A DNA stretch of 35,761 nt from Muribaculaceae bacterium (GTDB taxonomy: Bacteria > Bacteroidota > Bacteroidia > Bacteroidales > Muribaculaceae): assembly GCA_017409345.1 (NCBI GenBank), contig JAFQSX010000009.1:1-35761 (forward strand), written 5' to 3'. This document shows, piece after piece, positions 1 through 7,824 of the stretch. The notes below the pieces were generated by a model, which was not told the DNA's origin, searched no databases, and saw only the letters and a list, made by a program, of their open reading frames with translations. A program made the position numbers and the translations under genes. Each line of letters opens with the position of its first letter. Positions within the stretch are counted from its first letter, which is position 1.

Positions 1-49
1 ATTTATGCAAGGTAAAACATCACTTAAGGAGTTGACGATTGGAAATACA
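1..49 (+). repeat. 46-49 bp unit, four near-identical copies inside the LRR gene
   Basis: The unit begins ATTTATGCAAGGTAAAACAT and encodes F-M-Q-G-K-T-S-L-K-E-L-T-I-G-N. It recurs at 514-562, 709-757 and 1642-1690. The first 46 bases are identical in all four copies, including synonymous positions. That is closer identity than protein-level repetition needs, and points to recent duplication or gene conversion. Confidence 0.9.
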
Positions 50-3000
50 GTAACCACGATTGGCGCCAATGTATTCTCTGGTTGCAGTGGTTTAACCTCA
101 GTAACTATTCCCAATTCAGTAACCACGATTGGCGCCAATGCATTCTCAGGTTGCACCGGCTTGACTGAGGTCAATATCACAGATTTATCAGCATGGAGCA
201 AAATTAATTTTGGTAATTCTGATGCAAATCCACTAAATTATGCACATCATCTTAAACTAAATGGCACAGAAGTAATAAATCTTGTTATTCCAAATGATAT
301 TACCGAAATAAAACAATATGCGTTCTTCGGTTGCACCGGCTTGACCTCGGTTACCATAGGCAATTCCGTTACTACAATTAGCGACGCTGCGTTCTCCGGT
401 TGTAGTAGTTTGGCAAAATTGAATATAGAAGATGGCGTAGAATCAATTTCAGGATTAAGTTTCCCTGATTCACCTATAGATACTCTTTATTTAGGTAGAA
501 ATACCTCAGATACATTTATGCAAGGTAAAACATCACTTAAGGAGTTGACGATTGGAAATACAATAACAACGATTGGCGCCAATGCGTTCTCCGGTTGCAG
601 TAGTTTGGCAAAATTGAATATAGAAGATGGCACAAAATCAATTACAGGATTAAGTTTCCCTGATTCGCCTATAGAAACTCTTTATTTAGGGAGAAATACT
701 TCAGATGCATTTATGCAAGGTAAAACATCACTTAAGGAGTTGACGATTGGAAATTCAGTAACCACAATTGGCACAGATGCGTTCCAAGGTTGCACCGGCT
801 TGACTTCGGTAACTATCCCCAATTCAGTAACAGAGATTGGCAATAGTGTGTTCTCCGGTTGCAGTGGCTTGACAGAGTTGACAATTGGCAATTCGGTAAC
901 CACGATTGGCGACGCTGCGTTCTCAGGTTGTAGCGGCTTGACAGAGATAACAATTCCCAATTCGGTAACCACGATTGGCACTGGAGTGTTCTCAGGTTGC
1001 TCCGGCTTGACCTCTATCACCATCCCAAATTCCGTTACCCAGATTAGTGATGATGTGTTCTCGAATTGCAGTAGCTTGACAGAGTTGACCATCCCCAATT
1101 CAGTTACTTCGATTGGAAACTCAGCGTTCTCAGGTTGTACCGGCTTGACTTCAGTGACTATTCCTAATTCCGTAACCACGATTGGCGACAGGGCGTTCAT
1201 AGGTTGCACCGGCTTGACCTCAATTATCATCCCCAATTCCGTTACCGAGATTGGCGACAATGCGTTCTTTGATTGCAGCGGCTTGACCGAACTAATAATC
1301 GAGGATGGAACTGAAACTTTAACATTGGGATATAACAAATCTGTCCTACGTGACGCCGGCTTGTTCAATGATTGCCCTCTTGAAATATTATATCTTGGAA
1401 GAAATTTAAGTTATAATACTGGTAAAGACTATGGCTACTCTCCGTTCTATAATAGTTACAATGTTATAAAAAAAGTAACTATAGGCAGTTCGGTAACCTC
1501 GATTGGCAAAGATGCATTCAGAAGTTGTAGTAGTTTGACAAAATTGAAAATAGAAGATGGTCTAGAACCTATATCAGGATTAAGTTTCCCTGATTCATAT
1601 AGGTTAGATACTCTTTATTTAGGTAGAAATACTTCAGATGCATTTATGCAAGGTAAAACATCACTTAAGGAGTTGACGATTGGAAATACAGTAACCACGA
1701 TTGCCATAGGTGCGTTCTTAGGTTGCACTGGTTTGACCTCCGTTACCATCGGTAATTCAGTAACCACGATTGACTACAAAGCGTTCTCAGGTTGCACTGG
1801 CTTGACCTCAGTAACAATTCCCAATTCAGTTACCGCAATTGGCTACGAGGCGTTCGAGTATTGCAGCGGCTTGACCTCAGTAACAATTCCCAATTCAGTA
1901 ACCACGATTTACACAGGTGCGTTCTCAGGTTGCTCCGGCTTGACCTCTATCACCATCCCAAATTCCGTTACCCAGATTTGTGATGATGTGTTCTCGAATT
2001 GCAGTAGCTTGACAGAGTTGACCATCCCCAATTCAGTTACTTCGATTGGAAACTCAGCGTTCTCAGGTTGTACCGGCTTGACTTCAGTGACTATTCCTAA
2101 TTCCGTAACCTTGATTGACTACTATGCGTTCTCTGGTTGCAATAAAATTACGGTGGTAAATTCTCATAACACAACAGCTCCTACAGGTGCACCTTTTGAA
2201 GATGTTGTTAAACAATCGGCAATTCTCAATGTGCCATCATCGGCAATTGCTTCATACCAGTCAACCGAAGGATGGAAAGATTTTGCCAATATTCGTGAGA
2301 TGGCAATGAATGGTAATTATGATTTTGAAGTTGACGGAATTTATTATCGCATTATTTCATTGACCGACTTGACTGCCGAAGTTGTTGCTAAAGATGACAC
2401 CTACAATAGTTATTCAGGAGAAGTGGTTATTCCTGAATCAGTATCTTATCGCAATCGTGAATTTAAAGTGATTTCAATAGATGCTATGACATTTAGTTAT
2501 TGTAGCGAGTTGACATCATTGACAATTCCACAAACAGTAACAACTGTCGGAAAGTTGGCATTAAATGGTTGCACCGGCTTGAAATCGTTGATAATAGCCG
2601 ATAGTAATACAGATTTAGTCACAAACGGAAGCTTTGATAGTTTGGCTTATGAAACTCTATATTTAGGCCGAAAAGCATCAGTGGATTTCAAGAGTTTGAC
2701 AGACTTAAAAGTTATTACATTAGCAGGAGGTGTAACATCTATAAACGACTCCGCATTCTTAGGTTGCACTGGCTTGACCTCCGTTACCATCGGTAATTCC
2801 GTATCCTCGATTAGCTGGTATGCGTTCTATGGTTGCACCGGCTTGACTTCCGTAACTATCGGCAATTCCGTAACCACGATTGGCGACGAAGCGTTCAGAG
2901 GTTGCAGCAGCTTGACTGAGGTAAATATCTCTGATTTATCAGCATGGTGCAAAATTAATTTTAATAGTTATGATGCAAATCCGCTAAATTATGCCTCTCA

Positions 3001-4948
3001 TCTAAAACTAAATGGCACAGAAGTAACAAATCTTGTCATTCCAAATGATATTACCAAAATAAAACAATATGCGTTCGAAAATTGCCGCGGCTTGACCTCA
3101 GTAGCTATTCCCAATTCGGTAACCTCGATTGGCTACGATGCGTTCAGACGTTGCACCGGCTTGACAGAGATAACAATTCCCAATTCCGTTACCACGATTG
3201 GTTCGTCTGCGTTCTCAGGTTGCACCGGCTTGACTGAGGTGTCCATCCCAAACTCTGTAACCTCGATTGGCTCGTATACCTTCTCAGGTTGCAGCGGCTT
3301 GACAGAGATAACAATTCCCAATTCGGTAACCACGATTGGAGTATCTGCGTTCTCTGATTGCAGCGACTTGAAATCAGTAACTATCCCCAATTCCGTTACC
3401 GAGATTGGCGACAAAGCGTTCTATAATTGCACCGGCTTGAAATCAGTAACCATCCCCAATTCGGTAACCTCGATTGGCAGCAAAGCATTCTCAGGTTGTA
3501 TGTTGAATACTCTTGTTATTATGGAAGGGGTAAATCCAATTGCTATGGATGGTAATATATTCGCTGGTAGTTCTCTTACTTCGATATACATCGGTCGCAC
3601 TATGACAAATGTAACCTCTCCATTCAGTGGAATAACCTCGTTGTCAAAGGTTACATTGGGTCGTGGCATGACTTCATTGCAAAGTGATGCATTTGCAGGT
3701 TGTACAGGAATCAAAGAATTGGTAATCGAGGGAGGCGAAAGTGCAATCACAATAGATTGTAAATTCAACGACTCTCCAATAGAGAAATTGCACATTGGCC
3801 GTAATGGCACATACGCGTTCAACAATCGTGTTGACCTCAAGGAGGTATCAATAGGTGATAATGTTACATCACTACCTAACAATGCATTTAACGGTTGCTC
3901 TAATATCACATCATTGAAACTTGGAAACAAGTTGGAAACAATAGGCAACGGAGCATTTACCGGTTGTGCGACTTTGATGAATGTGTATTCTACTAATCTC
4001 ACACCTCCAACAGGTGTTGTGTTTGACAACAAGACCTATTTGCAAGGTACATTGTATGTGGTTAAAGGCAGTAAAGCTGCTTATGAAGCTGCCGATGGTT
4101 GGAAAGAATTCTGGGAAATCATTGACAACTTGCCATTTGAAGTAAATGGAATTTGGTATAACATTGATGAATATGGTAATACTAAAGCAGTGATGAATCC
4201 ATCGGGCGATGCTTATTCGGGTGCAATCAGCATTCCTGCAACAATTGAGTATGACGGAAAGGTATATCCTGTAACAGCAATTGATGCTGAAGCATTTGCA
4301 AATGCTATCAATGTAACATCAATCACTATTGAAGATAGCGATCTACCATTGACAATCGGTGCTTCAGCTACTGAGATTTCAGCAATGAGCAACGACAGCA
4401 CAAGCGTGTTTGGCGAATGTATGCTCGACTCGGTTTATGTGGGTCGCAACTTGAGTTACCAAGATGCACCATTTGCCAATATCTCTACATTGAAGAAAGT
4501 GACTCTTGGAAGCAAGGTAACGACAATGGGTGGCGCGATGTTTGCAGGCTGTGAAAACATTGAAATGGTATATGCTATGGGCACAACTCCTGCTACTGAA
4601 GCTGAGTTTGAATCAAAAGTTTATGACCATGCAACATTGGTGGTACCGGTTGGAACATTGAATGTTTACTCTGTAGCCGATGGTTGGAAAGAGTTTTTCA
4701 CTATTCAAGACGTTAACGGCAATGTTGGAGTTGAAGACATTGTGATTAATGGTGAGGATGGTAGCGAACCAACAATAATGGTGGAAAATGGCGAAATCGT
4801 TGTTAACGGTGATGAAGATGCACAAATCGCAGTTTACTCTATCAATGGTGGCCTCATCTATCAAGGTGTAAATCGTCCGGTGGCTGTTGCCAACAAGGGT
4901 GTTTATGTAGTAATTGTTAATGGTGTCGCAGTGAAAGTGATGTTGTGA
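2..4948 (+). CDS. BspA-like leucine-rich-repeat surface protein with T9SS-type C-terminal tail, 5' partial
   Basis: The reading frame is open through the left edge of the window, so the gene is 5' partial; the ATG at position 5 is internal, because the same T-F-M-Q-G-K context recurs three more times downstream. At least 1,647 residues are present. Nearly all of it is LRR_5 (BspA/TpLRR) repeats with a period of about 23 residues, of the form LTSVTIPNSVTTIG..AF.GC. They are interrupted near residues 715-800 and 1350-1420 by non-repeat linkers containing VNGIYYRI/VNGIWYNI-like segments. The last 70 or so residues (VENGEIVVNG...VYSINGG...GVYVVIVNG...VKVML) look like a type A sorting domain recognised by the type IX secretion system, so cell-surface export is inferred. 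BspA-family proteins bind host or microbial ligands; no ligand can be read from this sequence. The family call is firm, the role open. Confidence 0.93.
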   Translation, partial: FMQGKTSLKELTIGNTVTTIGANVFSGCSGLTSVTIPNSVTTIGANAFSGCTGLTEVNITDLSAWSKINFGNSDANPLNYAHHLKLNGTEVINLVIPNDITEIKQYAFFGCTGLTSVTIGNSVTTISDAAFSGCSSLAKLNIEDGVESISGLSFPDSPIDTLYLGRNTSDTFMQGKTSLKELTIGNTITTIGANAFSGCSSLAKLNIEDGTKSITGLSFPDSPIETLYLGRNTSDAFMQGKTSLKELTIGNSVTTIGTDAFQGCTGLTSVTIPNSVTEIGNSVFSGCSGLTELTIGNSVTTIGDAAFSGCSGLTEITIPNSVTTIGTGVFSGCSGLTSITIPNSVTQISDDVFSNCSSLTELTIPNSVTSIGNSAFSGCTGLTSVTIPNSVTTIGDRAFIGCTGLTSIIIPNSVTEIGDNAFFDCSGLTELIIEDGTETLTLGYNKSVLRDAGLFNDCPLEILYLGRNLSYNTGKDYGYSPFYNSYNVIKKVTIGSSVTSIGKDAFRSCSSLTKLKIEDGLEPISGLSFPDSYRLDTLYLGRNTSDAFMQGKTSLKELTIGNTVTTIAIGAFLGCTGLTSVTIGNSVTTIDYKAFSGCTGLTSVTIPNSVTAIGYEAFEYCSGLTSVTIPNSVTTIYTGAFSGCSGLTSITIPNSVTQICDDVFSNCSSLTELTIPNSVTSIGNSAFSGCTGLTSVTIPNSVTLIDYYAFSGCNKITVVNSHNTTAPTGAPFEDVVKQSAILNVPSSAIASYQSTEGWKDFANIREMAMNGNYDFEVDGIYYRIISLTDLTAEVVAKDDTYNSYSGEVVIPESVSYRNREFKVISIDAMTFSYCSELTSLTIPQTVTTVGKLALNGCTGLKSLIIADSNTDLVTNGSFDSLAYETLYLGRKASVDFKSLTDLKVITLAGGVTSINDSAFLGCTGLTSVTIGNSVSSISWYAFYGCTGLTSVTIGNSVTTIGDEAFRGCSSLTEVNISDLSAWCKINFNSYDANPLNYASHLKLNGTEVTNLVIPNDITKIKQYAFENCRGLTSVAIPNSVTSIGYDAFRRCTGLTEITIPNSVTTIGSSAFSGCTGLTEVSIPNSVTSIGSYTFSGCSGLTEITIPNSVTTIGVSAFSDCSDLKSVTIPNSVTEIGDKAFYNCTGLKSVTIPNSVTSIGSKAFSGCMLNTLVIMEGVNPIAMDGNIFAGSSLTSIYIGRTMTNVTSPFSGITSLSKVTLGRGMTSLQSDAFAGCTGIKELVIEGGESAITIDCKFNDSPIEKLHIGRNGTYAFNNRVDLKEVSIGDNVTSLPNNAFNGCSNITSLKLGNKLETIGNGAFTGCATLMNVYSTNLTPPTGVVFDNKTYLQGTLYVVKGSKAAYEAADGWKEFWEIIDNLPFEVNGIWYNIDEYGNTKAVMNPSGDAYSGAISIPATIEYDGKVYPVTAIDAEAFANAINVTSITIEDSDLPLTIGASATEISAMSNDSTSVFGECMLDSVYVGRNLSYQDAPFANISTLKKVTLGSKVTTMGGAMFAGCENIEMVYAMGTTPATEAEFESKVYDHATLVVPVGTLNVYSVADGWKEFFTIQDVNGNVGVEDIVINGEDGSEPTIMVENGEIVVNGDEDAQIAVYSINGGLIYQGVNRPVAVANKGVYVVIVNGVAVKVML
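988..1177 (+). repeat. 190-bp intragenic duplication, copy 1 (copy 2 at 1921-2110)
   Basis: Bases 988-1177 match 1921-2110 with a single visible difference, AGT versus TGT (Ser versus Cys in the Q-I-[S/C]-D-D-V-F segment). The copies are 933 bp (311 codons) apart, so the frame is preserved. Neighbouring LRR units differ from each other far more, so this is a recent in-frame segment copy. Confidence 0.92.
1921..2110 (+). repeat. 190-bp intragenic duplication, copy 2
   Basis: This is the partner of 988-1177, differing at one base. Together the copies could recombine to delete or expand 311 codons of the LRR array. Confidence 0.92.
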
Positions 4949-4980
4949 TAATTGCACACTAAGTAGAAATTTTTTATAGC

Positions 4981-5016
4981 AAGAGGCGTAACTTCGCAAG
5001 AGGTTGCGCCTCTTTT
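4981..5016 (+). terminator. Rho-independent terminator of the LRR gene
   Basis: AAGAGGCGTAAC (4981-4992) pairs with GTTGCGCCTCTT (5003-5014), a 12-bp stem with one G-U pair, followed by TTTT. It lies 32 bp after the TGA stop. Confidence 0.85.
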
Positions 5017-5035
5017 GACTTTATACCCCTAAGAA

Positions 5036-5094
5036 TTAGGCAGAATGATAGAATAAACAAAAGAAACCGGACACGGCACACTATGTCCCTACGG
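5036..5094. repeat. Dispersed extragenic repeat: inverted 'TTCATTCTGTCC' module plus REP-like palindrome
   Basis: In the 266-bp gap between the LRR gene and glnA, the segment 5036-5066 is the reverse complement of a module seen at 33051-33081 and 33703-33733 (core TTCATTCTGTCCTTCTGTC). It is followed at 5073-5094 by a degenerate GGACACGGC..ATGTCCCTAC palindrome, read in the same direction as the copies at 33089 and 33740. The two modules are therefore in a different relative orientation here than in the other copies. Confidence 0.6.
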
Positions 5095-5134
5095 CTCATC
5101 TTTCCTCTTTATCTTTCATTTTTCTACAATATTG

Positions 5135-5166
5135 ATTGTGAGTTTTATCGCAAATATCTATATTTG
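5135..5166 (+). promoter_or_regulatory. Putative glnA promoter
   Basis: A TATATTTG -7 box at 5159-5166 fits the Bacteroidetes TAnnTTTG consensus, with an ATTG -33-like box at 5135-5138 and a 20-bp spacer. The predicted leader is about 40 nt. Confidence 0.6.
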
Positions 5167-5214
5167 TAGTTTGAAAATCTGTTTAGACAATTTATAACTC
5201 AACATAATAACATT

Positions 5215-6717
5215 ATGGATAAAGAACTTGCACTAAACCCCAATAGGGTTGTGGCTTATCTCGGTAAACCTGCAAAGGAATTTACCAAGGCCGACATTAT
5301 TCGCTTTATCAGCGAAAACGAAATTCGCATGGTCAACTTTATGTATCCTGCCGGCGATGGACGTTTGAAAACTTTGAATTTTGTAATCAACAATTTGGCT
5401 TATCTCGACGCTATTCTCACTTGTGGCGAACGCGTTGACGGCTCAAGCCTTTTCCCATTTATCGAGGCAGGTAGTAGCGACCTTTATGTGTTGCCACGTT
5501 TCTCTACTGCGTTCCTTGATCCATTTGCCGAAATCCCTACCCTTTCAATGCTCTGCTCTTACTTCAACAAAGATGGCGAACCTCTTGAAAGCTCTCCCGA
5601 AAACACTCTTCACAAAGCGTGCAAGGCGTTTAACGAGGTTACTGGCATGGAATTTCAAGCAATGGGAGAATTGGAATATTATGTTATCGCTCCCGATGAT
5701 GAAATGTTCCCTGCTACCGACCAAAAGGGTTATCACGAATCGGCTCCTTATGCTAAATTCAACGAATTCCGCACTCAATGCATGGCATACATTGCTCAAG
5801 CTGGCGGACAAATCAAATATGGTCACTCTGAAGTGGGTAACTTCACTATCGACGGTATGATTTATGAGCAAAACGAAATTGAATTCTTGCCTGTGAATGC
5901 CAAAGATGCTGCCGACCAACTCATGGTGGCGAAATGGATTATCCGTAACCTCGCATATCAATTGGGCTACGACATCACTTTCGCTCCAAAAATCACTGTG
6001 GGCAAGGCCGGTTCAGGCCTACACGTTCACATGCGCATTGTGAAAGATGGTCAAAACCAAATGCTCGATGGTGGAGTGCTCTCAGCAACTGCTCGCAAAG
6101 CTATCGCTGGTATGATGGAACTCGCTCCTTCAATCACTGCATTCGGTAACACCAACCCAACATCATATTTCCGTCTTGTGCCTCACCAAGAAGCACCTAC
6201 AAACATCTGTTGGGGCGACCGCAACCGCTCGGTATTGGTGCGTGTGCCTCTCGGTTGGGCAGCTAAAGCCGACATGTGTCAAATCGCCAATCCTCTCGAA
6301 GGACCAAGCAACTATGACACTACTCAAAAACAAACTGTTGAAATGCGTTCTCCCGACGGATCTGCCGACATCTACCAACTCATTGCCGGTCTTGCCGTAG
6401 CATGCCGCCACGGTTTCGAACTCGAAAACGCATTGGAGATTGCCGAAAAGACTTATGTGAACGTAAACATTCACAAAGCCGAAAATGCCGACAAGCTCAA
6501 TTCATTGGCTCAACTTCCCGACAGTTGTGCAGCATCGGCCGACTGCCTCGAACGCCAACGTGCTATCTTCGAAAAGCACAATGTGTTTAGTCCTGCAATG
6601 ATCAACGGCATCATAAACAAACTTCGCTCTTACGACGACAAAACACTCCGTCGCGACATTGAAGGCAACCAAGATGAAATGCTCAAAATCGTAAGACGCT
6701 TCTTCCACTGCGGATAA
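5215..6717 (+). CDS. glnA: Glutamine synthetase (glutamate-ammonia ligase)
   Basis: The 500-residue protein catalyses ATP-dependent amidation of glutamate to glutamine, the entry point of ammonium assimilation in the cytoplasm. The N-terminal beta-grasp region contains the YPAGDGR segment near residues 44-50. The catalytic domain shows MGELEYYV with metal-binding Glu152/Glu154, GSGLHVHM at 266-273, and the substrate/ATP segment SYFRLVPHQEAPTN followed by GDRNRSVLVRVP at about 317-345. The conserved EMRSPDGSAD is at 376-385. The adenylylation tyrosine motif of enteric GSI (NLYDLP) is absent, so control by GlnE-type adenylylation is not expected. A promoter lies upstream and a hairpin terminator downstream. 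The last 34 bases of the gene are duplicated 9 kb away at 15745. Confidence 0.96.
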   Translation: MDKELALNPNRVVAYLGKPAKEFTKADIIRFISENEIRMVNFMYPAGDGRLKTLNFVINNLAYLDAILTCGERVDGSSLFPFIEAGSSDLYVLPRFSTAFLDPFAEIPTLSMLCSYFNKDGEPLESSPENTLHKACKAFNEVTGMEFQAMGELEYYVIAPDDEMFPATDQKGYHESAPYAKFNEFRTQCMAYIAQAGGQIKYGHSEVGNFTIDGMIYEQNEIEFLPVNAKDAADQLMVAKWIIRNLAYQLGYDITFAPKITVGKAGSGLHVHMRIVKDGQNQMLDGGVLSATARKAIAGMMELAPSITAFGNTNPTSYFRLVPHQEAPTNICWGDRNRSVLVRVPLGWAAKADMCQIANPLEGPSNYDTTQKQTVEMRSPDGSADIYQLIAGLAVACRHGFELENALEIAEKTYVNVNIHKAENADKLNSLAQLPDSCAASADCLERQRAIFEKHNVFSPAMINGIINKLRSYDDKTLRRDIEGNQDEMLKIVRRFFHCG

Positions 6718-6719
6718 TC
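6684..6719 (+). repeat. 36-bp direct repeat at the glnA 3' end (att-like, left copy)
   Basis: These 36 bases (from CAAAATCGTAAGACGC to GCGGATAATC) cover the last codons and stop of glnA and are repeated perfectly in the same orientation at 15745-15780. The sequence beyond (6720-6783 versus 15781-15838) is related but diverged and ends in the same type of terminator hairpin. This is the pattern left when an element inserts in a gene's 3' end and restores it. Confidence 0.9.
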
Positions 6720-6746
6720 GCGTTTCACGACATTTCAATACACAGC

Positions 6747-6783
6747 AAAGGGAGCCCCAATCGAGACTCCCTTTGATATTTTT
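6747..6783 (+). terminator. Terminator of glnA (copy A of a three-copy family)
   Basis: AAAGGGAG (6747-6754) pairs with CTCCCTTT (6767-6774), followed by GATATTTTT. Near-identical hairpins occur at 7776 and 15804. Confidence 0.88.
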
Positions 6784-6817
6784 AGAAATAAAACTCTATT
6801 AGTTTATAAATAATTTT

Positions 6818-6825
6818 TATCTTTG
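6818..6825 (+). promoter_or_regulatory. -7 box of the DUF3791/DUF3990 operon
   Basis: TATCTTTG followed by C fits TAnnTTTG. The -33 box is weak. The predicted leader is about 40 nt to the ATG at 6873. Confidence 0.6.
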
Positions 6826-6872
6826 CAAAACCGAAATGTCTGACATTTGTTTAAATAGAAACATTTTTAGAT

Positions 6873-7088
6873 ATGACTTTTGAACAATTAGATTTTGCGA
6901 CTTTTTGTATAGGTAATCTTGCAGTGAGGTTAAATATACCTCAACGCGAGGTTTATAATCAATTGAAGACATCGGGCATTCTATTCGATTATATCATAAA
7001 AGGATATGATGTGCTACACACTTTCAGCAAGGAATACCTTATGAATGATATTATTTCATATATGAATGAGAAAGGAGTAAAATTATGA
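6873..7088 (+). CDS. DUF3791 family protein, probable antitoxin-like partner (first copy)
   Basis: This 71-residue protein matches the DUF3791 pattern by inspection: an N-terminal FATFCIGNLA helix, NIPQREVYNQL, then GYDVLHTFSKEYLMNDI. It is predicted cytoplasmic, with no signal or membrane segment. Its stop overlaps the next start (ATGA at 7085-7088), so the two are probably translationally coupled. DUF3791 genes are habitually next to DUF3990 genes. An antitoxin role is inferred from the size and the operon layout, not shown by the sequence. Confidence 0.75.
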   Translation: MTFEQLDFATFCIGNLAVRLNIPQREVYNQLKTSGILFDYIIKGYDVLHTFSKEYLMNDIISYMNEKGVKL

Positions 7089-7555
7089 TTGTTTACCATG
7101 CGTCACCTTTTATTATTGAAAAGCCCGATGTAAATCATTCTCGAGAGAACCTTGACTTTGGCAAAGGTTTCTATTTAACAACACTTCATGACCAAGCCGT
7201 AAAATATGCCCAAAGGTTTAAACTCCGTGGCAAAGAAGCATTCGTTAACAAATATGAGTTATGCGACGATTTTAACTCCCTTGAAGTAAAACGATTTTTA
7301 TCGTACGATGAAGAATGGCTTGATTTTGTATCAGCTTGTCGCCGTAATGCCGACTCGTCAACTTTTGACATTGTTATTGGAGGTATCGCTAACGACAAAG
7401 TTTTCAGAACAATTGATTTATATTTCTCCGGAGACATGAACAAAGATGAGGCTTTACAAAAACTCAAATTTGAACAACCCAACAACCAACTTTGCATACG
7501 GTCGCAAAATGCAATAAATAAATGCTTAAATTTTTTAGGCGCTGAGGATATATGA
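7085..7555 (+). CDS. DUF3990 family protein, ADP-ribosyltransferase-like, putative toxin
   Basis: The 156-residue protein opens with the YHAS motif (residues 4-7), followed by SRENLDFGKGFYLTT and a QAVKYA helix. This arrangement recalls the H and Y positions of the H-Y-[EQ] ADP-ribosyltransferase fold. The third position could be Gln in PNNQLCIRSQ near residues 136-145. The middle contains FDIVIGGIANDKVF, typical of DUF3990. No signal peptide is seen. The gene is coupled by ATGA overlaps to a DUF3791 gene on each side. Enzymatic modification of a cellular target is plausible, but neither target nor activity is known from the sequence. The family assignment is by recognised motifs rather than a search. 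Confidence 0.78.
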   Translation: MIVYHASPFIIEKPDVNHSRENLDFGKGFYLTTLHDQAVKYAQRFKLRGKEAFVNKYELCDDFNSLEVKRFLSYDEEWLDFVSACRRNADSSTFDIVIGGIANDKVFRTIDLYFSGDMNKDEALQKLKFEQPNNQLCIRSQNAINKCLNFLGAEDI

Positions 7556-7773
7556 TTGACAATGCTAAATTATCAGTATTAAATGCTAAAAACGCAAGGA
7601 TAATTGCTCTACTTGCCAAGCATTTCAACAACTCATTAGAAGTTGCAGCCGATGTCTTTTATCAATCAGAAACATCGCAACTCATTTTTAATGGCATTGC
7701 CGACCTCCATTGCAGGAGTGACCAATACCTCGCCGATGAAATTTACCAAGAATATTTAGAACGCAACATATAA
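7552..7773 (+). CDS. Second DUF3791-like small protein
   Basis: The 73-residue protein aligns loosely with the first DUF3791 product: an ARIIALLAKHF helix, then VAADVFYQS, then GIADLHCRSDQYLADEIYQEYL where the first copy has GYDVLHTFSKEYLMNDI. The start overlaps the DUF3990 stop (ATGA at 7552-7555). With the first gene it brackets the putative toxin, giving a small/large/small operon ended by the terminator at 7776. It may be a second antitoxin subunit with a different role; this is inference. Confidence 0.65.
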   Translation: MIDNAKLSVLNAKNARIIALLAKHFNNSLEVAADVFYQSETSQLIFNGIADLHCRSDQYLADEIYQEYLERNI

Positions 7774-7775
7774 CC

Positions 7776-7812
7776 AAGGGAGCCCCACTCAAGGCTCCCT
7801 TTGATATTTTTA
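7776..7812 (+). terminator. Terminator after the DUF3791/DUF3990 operon (copy B)
   Basis: AAGGGAGCC (7776-7784) pairs with GGCTCCCTT (7793-7801), followed by TGATATTTTT. It lies between convergent transcription units. It is nearly identical to copies A and C, so the toxin-antitoxin-like operon sits between two homologous terminators. Confidence 0.87.
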
Positions 7813-7824
7813 ATTTAACCATCT

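Noticed and set aside
1-3500. Regularly spaced repeats that could suggest a CRISPR array
   Set aside because: The periodicity is coding (about 69 bp, LRR_5 units) with no unique spacers of equal length and no cas genes.
682-4999. Several long minus-strand open frames opposite the LRR gene
   Set aside because: Their products are shadows of the LRR repeats (repetitive V-T-E-L-G-I-V patterns) with no promoter or family match.
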